The notes under the pieces: model-generated
Told to the model about the DNA's origin: nothing
Seen by the model: the letters and a program-made list of their open reading frames with translations, nothing else
The model's database searches: none
In this document: piece after piece, positions 7,551 to 16,463 of the stretch
Numbering within the stretch: position 1 is the first letter of the stretch
How the letters are laid out: every line of letters starts with the position of its first letter
Assembly (NCBI GenBank): GCA_963518845.1
Contig: CAUQKV010000003.1
Location: 47,852-111,851 of the forward strand
DNA length: 64,000 nt
Source of the DNA: JABCPE02 sp963518845
Lineage (GTDB): Bacteria > Bacteroidota > Bacteroidia > Flavobacteriales > Weeksellaceae
Reading direction: 5' to 3'
Position numbers and translations under genes: made by a program

Positions 7551-9644
7551 ATGAAAATTACATCATTAGGCATTTCGCTTTTAGCAGGAGCTTATTTCCT
7601 TACTTCCTGCACCACGCAGAAAAATGCAACAGAACAAAAAGTAATGGAGGTGAAAAAAGAAGAAAACCACGCTCATGCCCAGCAGCATGACCATGGGATT
7701 GCCCTTGATTTGATGGATACTTCCGTGCGTCCGCAAGATGATTTCTACAACTATGTAAATGGCGGATGGATGAAAACTGCTGTAATTCCTGCTGACAAAT
7801 CTACTTGGGGTTCTTTCCAAGAATTGAGAGAAAAAACTGATGAAAATTCACTAAAAATCCTAAAAAACATCCTTTCTGAAAACTACCAAAAAGGAACTGA
7901 GGGACAGCAGATTCAGGATTTGTATGCTACATACATGGATATGGACAAGCGTAACGCAGATGGCATCAAACCTATCGAAAAGGATTTAGAAGAGATAAAC
8001 TCTATCAGAAACCTGAAAGACCTTCAAAACTACCTTATAGGAGCAGTGAGAATAGGGGACAACCCGCTATACGGATGGAGCGTTTATACAGACCTCAAAA
8101 ATTCTAAAATGAACGCTGTTTATCTTGGTGGGCCTCGTTTAGGTTTAGGAAAAGATTATTACCAAAAAGAAAATGAAGCGAACACTAAAACTATCGCTGA
8201 ATACAAGAAATATGTAGCTTCTCTATTGCAGATTTTAGGCTACAAAAATGCTGATGCTACAGCGCAGAAAATCGTAGATTTTGAAAAGAGTTTAGCAAAA
8301 ACTATCCTAACCAACGAGGAAGGAAGAGATGCTAACAAGCGATACAATCCAAAAACTACGACTGAACTTTCTAAATTGGTAAAAAATGTAAATCTGGCTA
8401 ACTACTTGAAAGAAGCTGGCGTAAATACAGACCGAGTGATTCTATCCGAGCTGAAATATTACCAAAACCTTGATAAATTCATCAATAGTAATAATATCGC
8501 TCTAATCAAAGATTATCTAAAACTTCGCCTTCTTTCTGGAAGCGCATCGAGCCTTGACCAGAGATTGGATAAAATCAACTTTGATTTTTACAGCAAATAT
8601 CTACAAGGACAAAAAGAGCAAAGAGCTATGGACAAGAGAGCTCTTAGCCTAATCAATGGTGTTCTAGGTGAGGCTTTCGGAAAATTATATGTACAAAAAT
8701 ACTTCTCTCCAGAGGCTAAACAAGAAATGGAAATCCTCATAGGTTACCTGAAAAAGGCTTACCACAAGCACATCAGCGAACTAGAATGGATGTCCAGCGA
8801 AACAAAAACCAAAGCTCTGGACAAGTTACACAAATTCTCTGTAAAAGTAGCCTACCCGAACAAATGGGAAGATTACTCTAAACTCGTAGTAGAATCGCCT
8901 AAAAATGGGGCTTCGCTTTATTCTAACTTAAAAAATGTAGCTGAATGGAGCTACGAGAAAAGCCTAGAAAAAGTAGGAAAACCTGTAGATAAAGAAAAAT
9001 GGGGAATGCCGCCTCAAACGGTAAACGCCTACTACAGCCCTACGAACAACGAAATCGTATTCCCTGCGGCTATTCTACAAGCGCCTTTCTTTGATTTCAA
9101 AGCTGACCCAGCGGTCAATTTCGGAGGAATAGGAGCGGTTATCGGACACGAGATTTCTCACGGATTCGATGACGGAGGAGCTCGTTTCGATGGAGATGGA
9201 AACCTCAACAATTGGTGGACAGAGCAAGACCGTAAGAATTTTGACATCAAAGTAAAACAACTTGCTGAGCAGTACAGCAAATACGAACCTGTAAAAGGAA
9301 GTTTCGTGAATGGTGTATTTACCAGCGGTGAAAACATCGCGGATTTAGGTGGAGTTGCTATCGCCTACGATGCCCTTCAAATGTATCTAAAAGAAAGAAA
9401 AAATCCAGGTGTCATCAGCGGCTATACCCAAGAGCAAAGATTTTTCCTAAGCTGGGCTACTATCTGGAGAACTAAATCTACAGAACAGTACCTCATCAAC
9501 CAAGTGAAAACAGACCCACACTCACCAGGGTTCTACAGAGCTTTCGCTCCGCTTATCAATGTAGATGCTTTCTACAAGGCATTTAATGTAAAAGAAGGAG
9601 ACAAACTCTATAAAAAACCAGAAAACAGAATCAAAATCTGGTAA
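7551..9644 (+). CDS. M13 family zinc metallopeptidase lipoprotein (PepO/neprilysin type)
   Basis: A cell-envelope endopeptidase of the neprilysin family. A lipoprotein signal ends at C20 (YFLTSC). The zinc site HExxH is H533-E-I-S-H537, and the third ligand is E594 in GENIADLGG. The usual NAYY-type substrate segment (VNAYYSPTNNEIVFPA) is present upstream. Just after the lipobox there is a short His-rich stretch (HAHAQQHDHG, residues 40-49) that could bind metal. The length of 697 is standard. The gene is 29 bp after lipA, with its own hairpin terminator. Confidence 0.95.
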   Translation: MKITSLGISLLAGAYFLTSCTTQKNATEQKVMEVKKEENHAHAQQHDHGIALDLMDTSVRPQDDFYNYVNGGWMKTAVIPADKSTWGSFQELREKTDENSLKILKNILSENYQKGTEGQQIQDLYATYMDMDKRNADGIKPIEKDLEEINSIRNLKDLQNYLIGAVRIGDNPLYGWSVYTDLKNSKMNAVYLGGPRLGLGKDYYQKENEANTKTIAEYKKYVASLLQILGYKNADATAQKIVDFEKSLAKTILTNEEGRDANKRYNPKTTTELSKLVKNVNLANYLKEAGVNTDRVILSELKYYQNLDKFINSNNIALIKDYLKLRLLSGSASSLDQRLDKINFDFYSKYLQGQKEQRAMDKRALSLINGVLGEAFGKLYVQKYFSPEAKQEMEILIGYLKKAYHKHISELEWMSSETKTKALDKLHKFSVKVAYPNKWEDYSKLVVESPKNGASLYSNLKNVAEWSYEKSLEKVGKPVDKEKWGMPPQTVNAYYSPTNNEIVFPAAILQAPFFDFKADPAVNFGGIGAVIGHEISHGFDDGGARFDGDGNLNNWWTEQDRKNFDIKVKQLAEQYSKYEPVKGSFVNGVFTSGENIADLGGVAIAYDALQMYLKERKNPGVISGYTQEQRFFLSWATIWRTKSTEQYLINQVKTDPHSPGFYRAFAPLINVDAFYKAFNVKEGDKLYKKPENRIKIW

Positions 9645-9656
9645 GAAAGCCATATA

Positions 9657-9687
9657 AAATCCATCACAAAATGTGATGGATTTTTTT
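9657..9687 (+). terminator. Intrinsic terminator after the M13 peptidase gene
   Basis: An 11-bp perfect stem, AAATCCATCAC with GTGATGGATTT, loop AAAAT, is followed by T residues. The A-rich 5' flank is weaker, so it mainly serves the plus strand; the convergent lipoprotein gene ends inside its T run. Confidence 0.9.
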
Positions 9688-10174
9688 ATCTATTTATCTC
9701 TTCCCATTTATTTGGATTACTTTCTTTAAAATTGATTTTTATATATCTAATTTTATCTTTTTTTATGTGAATCCACATTTCTATAAATTCTCGTGGGAAA
9801 AAATTTTCTTCGTTTGTTTTAGGTAATTGACCATTATAACTTTCCAGTTCTAATATATTTTTAGAAATCCTACTATCTACATAAATATTCAAACCTTTGT
9901 ATGAAAACTTTCCATACTTTTCGTTATTCTCATCAATAGTTTTAGTATTTAAAAATGATATTGAACAACTATCAGCATTACAATTACCTTCATTAGTATA
10001 AATAAAAATATTATTACTATCCTTCATATCACTATTTATAACCTCATCACAATAAAGAATAAATAACTTCTCAATATCTTTATCCTTAAAAATTTCATTA
10101 GGAGCTTTACTACATCCTGCTAAAATAAATGTAAGCCCTATTACAAGGTATTTTCTCATGATTTTATTTTTCAT
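9686..10174 (-). CDS. Hypothetical lipoprotein (module gene 3), 162 aa
   Basis: The signal sequence ends with lipobox ILAGC, followed by about 140 polar residues without a family I recognise. Two cysteines (CNADSC) lie near the middle. It is the third gene of a lipoprotein-membrane protein-lipoprotein module; its ATG at 10174 overlaps the preceding gene by 11 bp, while a second ATG at 10159 would remove the overlap and gives a cleaner signal peptide (MRKYLVIG). A decayed copy of its last codons is found at 11149-11187. The gene is AT-rich compared with flanking housekeeping genes. Function unknown. Confidence 0.65.
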   Translation of the reverse strand: MKNKIMRKYLVIGLTFILAGCSKAPNEIFKDKDIEKLFILYCDEVINSDMKDSNNIFIYTNEGNCNADSCSISFLNTKTIDENNEKYGKFSYKGLNIYVDSRISKNILELESYNGQLPKTNEENFFPREFIEMWIHIKKDKIRYIKINFKESNPNKWEEINR

Positions 10175-10547
10175 TTTTCAATGAATACCAAATATATAGA
10201 TGAAAACCAATATAAAAAAACATTGAACATCCTAATAATAAAGATATTCTATAAGGATACACTGATATTGATGGATACCACCAAAACATAAAATATATCA
10301 GAAATATTAAGGACAAAAACAGCATCCTAATCGCCTTATTTCCAATCATCAACCAAATAAAAGCCGATAAAACCAAAACAATACTGAAAACAAATTTATT
10401 ATAATATACTGCTACCCCAAAAGCAATATCCCTTCTCGCTGGAAAATAGCTATTTAAAAAACTCAAAACCAGCTCCTGCAAGACAATATATAATATTATC
10501 GCAAAAACCGATGACATACATAGCCAAACCCTGCTATTCTTCATCAT
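10164..10547 (-). CDS. Hypothetical membrane protein (module gene 2), 127 aa
   Basis: Four hydrophobic helices at about residues 7-29, 46-67, 71-90 and 98-120 predict a small inner-membrane protein. No family recognised. Its start codon overlaps the stop codon of the upstream DUF6624-like gene (ATGA at 10544-10547), which indicates translational coupling. The first 29 codons and the same ATGA junction are repeated, with a stop mutation, at 11198-11286, so the gene belonged to a duplicated module. Confidence 0.65.
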   Translation of the reverse strand: MMKNSRVWLCMSSVFAIILYIVLQELVLSFLNSYFPARRDIAFGVAVYYNKFVFSIVLVLSAFIWLMIGNKAIRMLFLSLIFLIYFMFWWYPSISVYPYRISLLLGCSMFFYIGFHLYIWYSLKNEK

Positions 10548-11137
10548 TCTTCACAGTTTTTAAAATCTTCTGTTTTCAAAGGAGGCAGTGAAATAGCCTT
10601 TCTCAATGAATCACTTTTCGCTCTGTCTTTTATACAGGGTTTCCCAAATTGAGTCCCATAATAAACCCTTCTATTATTTCCTTTTTTAGACCAATAATAT
10701 TTATCAAGGACTGCAGCCAAAAACTCTCTTTTCATATTTCCTTTTTCTACTTCTTGAAGAAGAAGATTTCTAACCTCATCTTCTTTAGCCACTCGGTGTG
10801 GATTATGAAGAAGAATAGCAACAGCCGCTAATCCGACACACTCTTGGTCTTTCAAATTTCTTTTCCCTACATTTTTAGGGTTAGGATATCCATTTTCTTT
10901 GATAATAGTAATAAGGCGATAAAAATTAGCCGAATCTATTTTAGGCATGATTTCACTCCTATTAAACTTAATATCATAATTACGAATTCCTTGGTCAAGA
11001 CCATACATTGCACACAATTCAAAGGCTAAATTATTTTTTGAATTTCTTTTACTCTGTGCCGAACACCCATACAAAACCACAGATAAAAGAAGAACTTTTA
11101 TAAATGCACTTACTTTACTACTTTTTACCTTTTGCAT
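10544..11137 (-). CDS. DUF6624-like lipoprotein, copy B (module gene 1)
   Basis: A 197-residue lipoprotein with lipobox VVLYGC (C25). After the signal, segments such as LDQGIR, FYRLITIIKENGYPNPKNVG, AAVAILLHNPH and YYGTQFGKPCIKDRAK recall the pattern of DUF6624 proteins (a DQ-R start, a G-P-VG loop, a run of helices with an H, and a YGTQ segment); I assign this family with moderate confidence and no function. It is a paralogue of the protein at 11283-11864: the first 50 and last 34 residues are nearly identical, the middle differs strongly. It is translationally coupled to the membrane protein gene downstream. Confidence 0.72.
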   Translation of the reverse strand: MQKVKSSKVSAFIKVLLLSVVLYGCSAQSKRNSKNNLAFELCAMYGLDQGIRNYDIKFNRSEIMPKIDSANFYRLITIIKENGYPNPKNVGKRNLKDQECVGLAAVAILLHNPHRVAKEDEVRNLLLQEVEKGNMKREFLAAVLDKYYWSKKGNNRRVYYGTQFGKPCIKDRAKSDSLRKAISLPPLKTEDFKNCEE

Positions 11138-11148
11138 ATCTTATTTTT

Positions 11149-11187
11149 TTCTCATTTACTTGAATTACTTTTCTTAAAATTTATTTT
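11149..11187 (-). pseudogene. Remnant of module gene 3 (lipoprotein tail)
   Basis: This stretch matches 9701-9739, the codons for the end of the 162-aa lipoprotein, at 33 of 39 positions by my count. Read in the same frame it gives KINFKKSNSSK then a stop, against KINFKESNPNKW in the intact gene; a TGG has become TGA. The rest of the gene is gone. It marks the end of the upstream duplicated module. Confidence 0.7.
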
Positions 11188-11197
11188 AAATACCAAA

Positions 11198-11286
11198 TAA
11201 CTCAAAACCAGCTCCTGTAAAACAATCTATAATATCATCGCAAAAACCGATGACATACATAGCCAAACCCTGCTATTCTTCATCAT
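11198..11286 (-). pseudogene. Remnant of module gene 2 (membrane protein N-terminus)
   Basis: Positions 11201-11286 match 10462-10547 at 82 of 86 bases by my count. The frame starts MMKNSRVWLCMSSVFAMIL and then meets TAG at codon 20 (TAT in the intact gene); homology stops after codon 29. The ATGA overlap with the upstream DUF6624-like gene is preserved, showing that this was once a complete coupled module. Confidence 0.85.
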
Positions 11287-11864
11287 TCTTCACAGGTTTT
11301 AAAATCTTCTGTTTTCAAAGGAGGCAGTGAAATAGTCTTTCTCAATGAATCACTTTTTGCTCTGTCTTTTATACAGGGTTTCCCAAATTTAGACCCCATA
11401 TAGACTTTTTTTCCTTTACTTATATGCCAATAATATTTATCCATTATTAATAATAATGTTTCTTCTTTCATATTTCCTTTTTTTACTTCCTTTATTAAAA
11501 TATCTCTATTTTCTTTATTATTTACAATATGTTGAGGATTATGGAGCAAAACAACTGTAGCAGCTCCTTTGACACATTTTTCATTAATATATGTTCCTAT
11601 ATTATCTTTGTTAGGATATCCATTTTTATTTATAAAATTTATTACTCTCTGGAAGTTTAGAGAATCTATTTTAATATTTGATTTTTTATCTATAACTATT
11701 CCTTCTTGTCTTATTCCTTGGTCTATTCCATATATTTCACACAATTCAAAGGCTAAATTATTTTCTGAATTTCTTTTACTCTGCGCTGAACATCCATACA
11801 AAATCACAAATAAAAGAAGAACTTTTATAAACACACTTACTTTACTATTTTTTATATTTTGCAT
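11283..11864 (-). CDS. DUF6624-like lipoprotein, copy A
   Basis: A 193-residue lipoprotein with lipobox VILYGC (C25), paralogous to the 197-aa protein downstream. Signal peptide, SAQSKRNSENNLAFELC segment and the C-terminal FGKPCIKDRAKSDSLRK region are almost unchanged, while residues about 53-155 have diverged and lost a few positions. The frame is intact although the two genes that once followed it have decayed. The coding sequence is strikingly AT-rich: 11641-11700 has 12 G+C in 60 bases by hand count, against 33 in 60 for 12121-12180 in uvrA. Function unknown. Confidence 0.72.
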   Translation of the reverse strand: MQNIKNSKVSVFIKVLLLFVILYGCSAQSKRNSENNLAFELCEIYGIDQGIRQEGIVIDKKSNIKIDSLNFQRVINFINKNGYPNKDNIGTYINEKCVKGAATVVLLHNPQHIVNNKENRDILIKEVKKGNMKEETLLLIMDKYYWHISKGKKVYMGSKFGKPCIKDRAKSDSLRKTISLPPLKTEDFKTCEE

Positions 11865-11952
11865 ATCTTATTTTTATTTTCTTTCCTATTTCCGCTGATT
11901 ATTGTTCCCAAAGATAATTAAATTTTCATCGCAGAGTAGCATAATTTTGTTG

Positions 11953-11960
11953 TAAATTTG
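11953..11960 (+). promoter_or_regulatory. Promoter -7 box (TAAATTTG) of uvrA
   Basis: TAAATTTG fits TAnnTTTG and lies 23 bp before the ATG. A second match, TAATTTTG, is at 11942-11949. No clear -33 box. Confidence 0.5.
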
Positions 11961-11983
11961 TAGGATTATTAAATTTAATAAGA

Positions 11984-14830
11984 ATGTCAAAGCCGAAAAA
12001 GGAGCAAAACGAATATATAGAAATCTACGGAGCACGCGAACACAACCTGAAAAACATCGATGTCAAAATCCCCCGAAACCAGCTGGTAGTAATCACTGGG
12101 CTTTCTGGCAGCGGAAAATCTTCCCTCGCGTTTGACACCATCTTCGCCGAAGGACAGCGCCGCTACATTGAGACTTTCTCTGCCTATGCCCGCCAGTTTT
12201 TGGGTGGTCTGGAACGCCCTGATGTGGACAAGATAGAAGGACTCTCCCCTGTCATCGCCATCGAACAGAAAACCACCAACAAAAATCCCCGCTCCACGGT
12301 AGGCACCGTTACAGAGCTTTACGACTTCCTAAGGCTGCTCTTTGCGCGGGTTTCAGATGCCTACTCACTCACCACTGGCAGAAAGCTGGTCAGCTACACG
12401 GAAGAGCAGATTTTAGAAGCGATAAAATCCAACTACAAAGACGAAAAAGTCCTGCTCACTGCTCCTGTAATCCGCGCAAGAAAGGGACACTACCACGAAC
12501 TTTTCGTGCAGATGGCAAAGAAAGGCTATAGCCAAGCTCGGATTGATGGGCAGCTGCAAGACATTGAATATGATTTAAAACTTGACCGATACAAAAACCA
12601 CGATATAGACATCGTTATAGACCGCTGGATTATCGGCGAAAGCGCCACCGAATCCCGTATGGAGAAATCCCTCCGCACGGCTTTAGACATGGGCGAAGGT
12701 GTCATCGGAATACAGAAATTCGGTTCGGATGAAATAGAATATTTCTCTAAAAACCTGATGGACGAAGACACAGGGCTTTCCCTCGCACAGCCAGAGCCGA
12801 ACACTTTTTCTTTCAATTCTCCGAAGGGAAGTTGTCCGCACTGCAAGGGACTTGGAATGATTAAGAAAATCAACACCGATTTCTTCGTAGAAAACCCAAA
12901 ACTATCCATCTCCGCAGGCGCTTTGAAACCTTTGGAAACTTATAAATTCAGCAAATGGGTTTTGGCGCAGATTAGCAGTATTTTAGAGCTTTATGGACAG
13001 AGTCTGGACACGCCTTTTGAGAAAATCTCTCCAGAGGCGCTGGACTACATCTACAACGGCATTCACCTGCAAGAAACCCGCGAACTGAAACACGCTGGAA
13101 TCAGCAAAAAGATAAAAATAGAATTTGACGGATTGATTTCCCATTTGGAGCAAATCATCGAAGACAAAGAAAACTACGGAGCCACACAGATAGAACGCGA
13201 TTTCACGGTGGAACAAATCTGCCCAGAGTGCAACGGCGCAAGGCTTCAGGCATCAAGCCTAAGTTTTAAAATCGATGGAAAAAACATCGCTGAAGTGGCT
13301 GCGTTGAGCCTTTCCGACCTGATGGACTGGCTAAATGATGTAGAAAATACTTTCTCCGATAAAAATAAAATCATCGCCTACGAAATCCTAAAAGAAATAA
13401 AATCCAGACTGAGATTTCTACTAGATGTCGGTTTGGAATACCTCAGCCTCAGCAGAAGCTCTAAAACCCTCTCTGGCGGCGAATCCCAGCGAATCCGTCT
13501 GGCTACACAGATAGGCTCCCAGCTGGTAAATGTGCTTTATATCTTGGATGAACCGAGCATCGGACTTCATCAGCGAGACAATGAAAGACTTATCAATTCC
13601 CTGAAAAACCTCCGCGACATCGGAAATTCGGTTTTAGTGGTGGAGCATGACAAAGACATGATTTTAGAAGCGGATGAAATCCTAGACATCGGCCCTAGAG
13701 CAGGAAAACACGGCGGTGAAGTCCTTTGGCAGGGAAAACCAAAAGATTTATTAAAGGCCGACACCATTACCGCTGACTACATCACAGGAAAAAGGAAAAT
13801 AGAAATCCCAAAAGAGCGAAGACACGGCAACGGAAATTCGCTACTGCTAAAAGGAGCCACAGGAAACAACCTGAAAAATGTAAATCTGGAAATTCCTTTG
13901 GGCAAATTAGTGGTCGTTACGGGTATCTCTGGAAGTGGGAAATCCTCCCTTATCAATGGAACGCTCTACCCTATTCTCAACAAGCATTTCTATCGTGCCG
14001 TGCAGGAACCTCTACCCTATAAATCGATAGAAGGGCTGGAAAACATTGACAAAATAGTAGATGTAGACCAGACACCTATCGGAAGAACGCCACGCTCCAA
14101 CCCTGCCACTTATACAGGTGTTTTCGGAGATATCAGAACGCTCTTTTCCGAGCTTCCAGAGGCGAAAATACGAGGCTACAAACCAGGAAGATTTTCCTTT
14201 AATGTAAAAGGAGGAAGATGCGAAACCTGCCAAGGCGGCGGACTGAAAGTCATAGAAATGAATTTCCTCCCAGATGTGTATGTCCACTGCGAAACCTGCA
14301 ATGGAAAGCGTTTTAACAGGGAAACTCTGGAAGTAAGATACAAAGGCAAGTCTATTTCTGATGTCTTGGAAATGACCATAGATGAAGCAGTGGAATTCTT
14401 CCAGCCTATCCCAAAAATCTACAACAAAGTGAAAACCTTGCAGGAAGTCGGGCTAGGATACATTTCGCTGGGACAGCAGTCTACCACGCTTTCGGGTGGA
14501 GAAGCGCAGAGAATAAAACTCGCCACAGAACTCTCCAAAAAACAAACAGGAAACACACTCTACATCTTGGATGAGCCTACCACAGGGCTACATTTTGAGG
14601 ATGTAAAGATACTGATGGACGCTATCAACAGGCTGGTGGATTTAGGAAACTCATTCATCATCATAGAGCACAATCTGGATGTGATAAAACTCGCTGACCA
14701 CATTATAGACATCGGTCCAGAAGGCGGAAAAAACGGCGGAAAAATTGTAGCCGAAGGAACACCCGAAGAAATCATCAAAAACAAGAAATCCATAACAGGA
14801 AAATTCTTAGCAAAAGAAATGAAACAATAA
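11984..14830 (+). CDS. uvrA: Excinuclease ABC subunit A
   Basis: The damage-recognition ATPase of nucleotide excision repair, which loads UvrB on lesions. The protein has two ABC ATPase modules: first Walker A GLSGSGKSS near residues 39-47, second GISGSGKSS near 648-656, each with an LSGGE signature. Zinc-binding cysteine pairs are visible in CPHCKGLG, CPECNGAR and in the C-terminal CETCQGGG plus CETCNGKR. The UvrB-binding region lies about residues 130-250. At 948 residues it matches full-length UvrA. Local base composition is GC-rich for this window. A divergent second uvrA lies at 16859-19639. This copy is the better candidate for the housekeeping protein. Confidence 0.96.
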   Translation: MSKPKKEQNEYIEIYGAREHNLKNIDVKIPRNQLVVITGLSGSGKSSLAFDTIFAEGQRRYIETFSAYARQFLGGLERPDVDKIEGLSPVIAIEQKTTNKNPRSTVGTVTELYDFLRLLFARVSDAYSLTTGRKLVSYTEEQILEAIKSNYKDEKVLLTAPVIRARKGHYHELFVQMAKKGYSQARIDGQLQDIEYDLKLDRYKNHDIDIVIDRWIIGESATESRMEKSLRTALDMGEGVIGIQKFGSDEIEYFSKNLMDEDTGLSLAQPEPNTFSFNSPKGSCPHCKGLGMIKKINTDFFVENPKLSISAGALKPLETYKFSKWVLAQISSILELYGQSLDTPFEKISPEALDYIYNGIHLQETRELKHAGISKKIKIEFDGLISHLEQIIEDKENYGATQIERDFTVEQICPECNGARLQASSLSFKIDGKNIAEVAALSLSDLMDWLNDVENTFSDKNKIIAYEILKEIKSRLRFLLDVGLEYLSLSRSSKTLSGGESQRIRLATQIGSQLVNVLYILDEPSIGLHQRDNERLINSLKNLRDIGNSVLVVEHDKDMILEADEILDIGPRAGKHGGEVLWQGKPKDLLKADTITADYITGKRKIEIPKERRHGNGNSLLLKGATGNNLKNVNLEIPLGKLVVVTGISGSGKSSLINGTLYPILNKHFYRAVQEPLPYKSIEGLENIDKIVDVDQTPIGRTPRSNPATYTGVFGDIRTLFSELPEAKIRGYKPGRFSFNVKGGRCETCQGGGLKVIEMNFLPDVYVHCETCNGKRFNRETLEVRYKGKSISDVLEMTIDEAVEFFQPIPKIYNKVKTLQEVGLGYISLGQQSTTLSGGEAQRIKLATELSKKQTGNTLYILDEPTTGLHFEDVKILMDAINRLVDLGNSFIIIEHNLDVIKLADHIIDIGPEGGKNGGKIVAEGTPEEIIKNKKSITGKFLAKEMKQ

Positions 14831-14848
14831 ATTTAAAATATTAAAATC

Positions 14849-15589
14849 ATGAGAAAAAAATTATTACTACTGCTAATTTTATTTGTTTCAGGGCTAATTT
14901 CAGCGCAAGATTGCTTTGAAGACTGTCTTGAAGATTACCCTAAACTGAAAAAAGAAGTTGCCAATTTAGACCAGTTTATCCCAAAAGGCTGGGAACTGAT
15001 GGGCAGTGTAAATGGCGACATCAACAAGGACGGCATCACGGATTATGTTTTCATACTAGAAAGCAAAGAAAAATACAAAATCCCTGATGATTTCATGAAT
15101 AAAGAATATTCCTACAGAATTCTCGGCATCACCTTTGGGAAAAAGGGCGGCGGATACCATTTGGCTCTTCAAAATAATAATTTTATCATCAATGGAGACC
15201 AAAACTCTTCATTAGATGAGCCTTTTCTGGATATGGAAATCAAAAAAAATGGCACGATTTGGTTCAAGTTTTACTTCTTCTACAGCGCGGGCAGCTGGTG
15301 GGTAAGCAATGACACCTATGTTTTCCGCTATCAGAACAACCGATTTGAGCTGATAGGACACGAAAGTTCTTCTCTCCACAGGGCAACCCACGAGGAATCA
15401 ATCACCAGCACCAATTTTTCCACCAAAATGCACCATTTCACTTACACGGATGAAAACGGAAAGAAAGAAACTTCTAAAAAGAAAGTAAAAGACATGAGAC
15501 CCCTGCTAATGGAAGAAATAGACCCATATGATTTCAATCCTTTGGCGCATTCCTACGGCGAATATTCTCTCGAAAAGAAGGAATACTAA
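14849..15589 (+). CDS. Hypothetical secreted protein with FG-GAP-like motif, 246 aa
   Basis: A Sec signal peptide ends near residue 19 (GLISAQ). The mature protein begins with a cysteine pair (CFEDCLEDY) and holds one calcium-loop-like motif, NGDINKDGITDYVFIL (about residues 52-67), similar to VCBS/FG-GAP repeats. I do not recognise the family. It starts 18 bp after uvrA and ends 39 bp before a beta-barrel-like gene. A comparable DxDGDGxxDY motif occurs in the 319-aa membrane protein at 26095-27054, without other obvious similarity. Confidence 0.7.
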   Translation: MRKKLLLLLILFVSGLISAQDCFEDCLEDYPKLKKEVANLDQFIPKGWELMGSVNGDINKDGITDYVFILESKEKYKIPDDFMNKEYSYRILGITFGKKGGGYHLALQNNNFIINGDQNSSLDEPFLDMEIKKNGTIWFKFYFFYSAGSWWVSNDTYVFRYQNNRFELIGHESSSLHRATHEESITSTNFSTKMHHFTYTDENGKKETSKKKVKDMRPLLMEEIDPYDFNPLAHSYGEYSLEKKEY

Positions 15590-15628
15590 GAAAAATATTA
15601 TATTCGCGCTGAAAAAATTTATTTTATA

Positions 15629-16420
15629 ATGAAAAGACTGCTTTTATTATCATTAATTTTGGCTTCTCTACCCTTGTTTTCGCAGATTATCTTCACGGAA
15701 AGCATTGCAAATACGATAGATTCTACACGGACAGTGCAGGGAACCATCGCTCCAGAACTCAACTTCAAAACGGAGAAAGAAAATGTTTTTAACTTTAAAA
15801 ATAATGCAAATATCAACTTCTTGCTCAACAAAAAGAAGTATATCACGATTATCAACCAGATGGAATTCTCCACTTATGGCAAAAAACTGAATGTGAGCAG
15901 CGGTCACATCCACACCGAATACCGCTATTTGGTGAGACCAGCTATAGAGCTCTATCCTTTCGCGGAAGCAGTCTGGGCGCCCAGCCGAGGGCTGAAAATA
16001 CGCACCGCGGGAGGTCTCCAGTCTCGCTATAGAATCTTCCGTACGAGTAAAGTAACACTTTCCACAGGAATAGGTCTCTTCTACGAATATGAAAAATGGA
16101 ACTACAAAGGCGTTCCCAATCCAAACCCACAAGATATGGACAAGATAGAGCAGCAAAGAAGCATAAAAGGGCAGGTATTTGCGAGTTTTAAGTTTAATTT
16201 TGGTGAAAAATGGAATATAATTACCAGCGGATACACGCATTTCAGACCTGACAGCAACATCAAAAGCCCGCGCATCGCGTATAGTATAGATGTAAAGCAT
16301 TCCGTAACGAAGCACTTCGGAATATGGCTTTCTTACCAAAATACCATTCTTACAAAACCGATTGTCCCTATTCGAAAACACTACACAGTGCTTACAGGCG
16401 GTGTTTTCATCTCATTTTAA
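15629..16420 (+). CDS. Putative outer-membrane beta-barrel protein, 263 aa
   Basis: A signal peptide ends around residue 19 (PLFSQ). The rest alternates hydrophobic and polar residues with many aromatic ends (for example GIGLFYEYEKWNY, QVFASFKFNFGEKWNI, GIWLSYQNTIL) and finishes with GGVFISF, a C-terminal Phe typical of outer-membrane barrels. The overall pattern resembles small DUF481-like barrels, but I cannot fix the family. Substrate or role unknown. Confidence 0.7.
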   Translation: MKRLLLLSLILASLPLFSQIIFTESIANTIDSTRTVQGTIAPELNFKTEKENVFNFKNNANINFLLNKKKYITIINQMEFSTYGKKLNVSSGHIHTEYRYLVRPAIELYPFAEAVWAPSRGLKIRTAGGLQSRYRIFRTSKVTLSTGIGLFYEYEKWNYKGVPNPNPQDMDKIEQQRSIKGQVFASFKFNFGEKWNIITSGYTHFRPDSNIKSPRIAYSIDVKHSVTKHFGIWLSYQNTILTKPIVPIRKHYTVLTGGVFISF

Positions 16421-16463
16421 TAAGATTTTTGTTTAATTTTAAACCAAAAACCACCACTAAAAA

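Noticed and set aside
9686..11864. IS element or integron as the cause of the lipoprotein module duplication
   Set aside because: No transposase, terminal inverted repeats or attachment-like sites are visible at the module ends; unequal recombination explains it.
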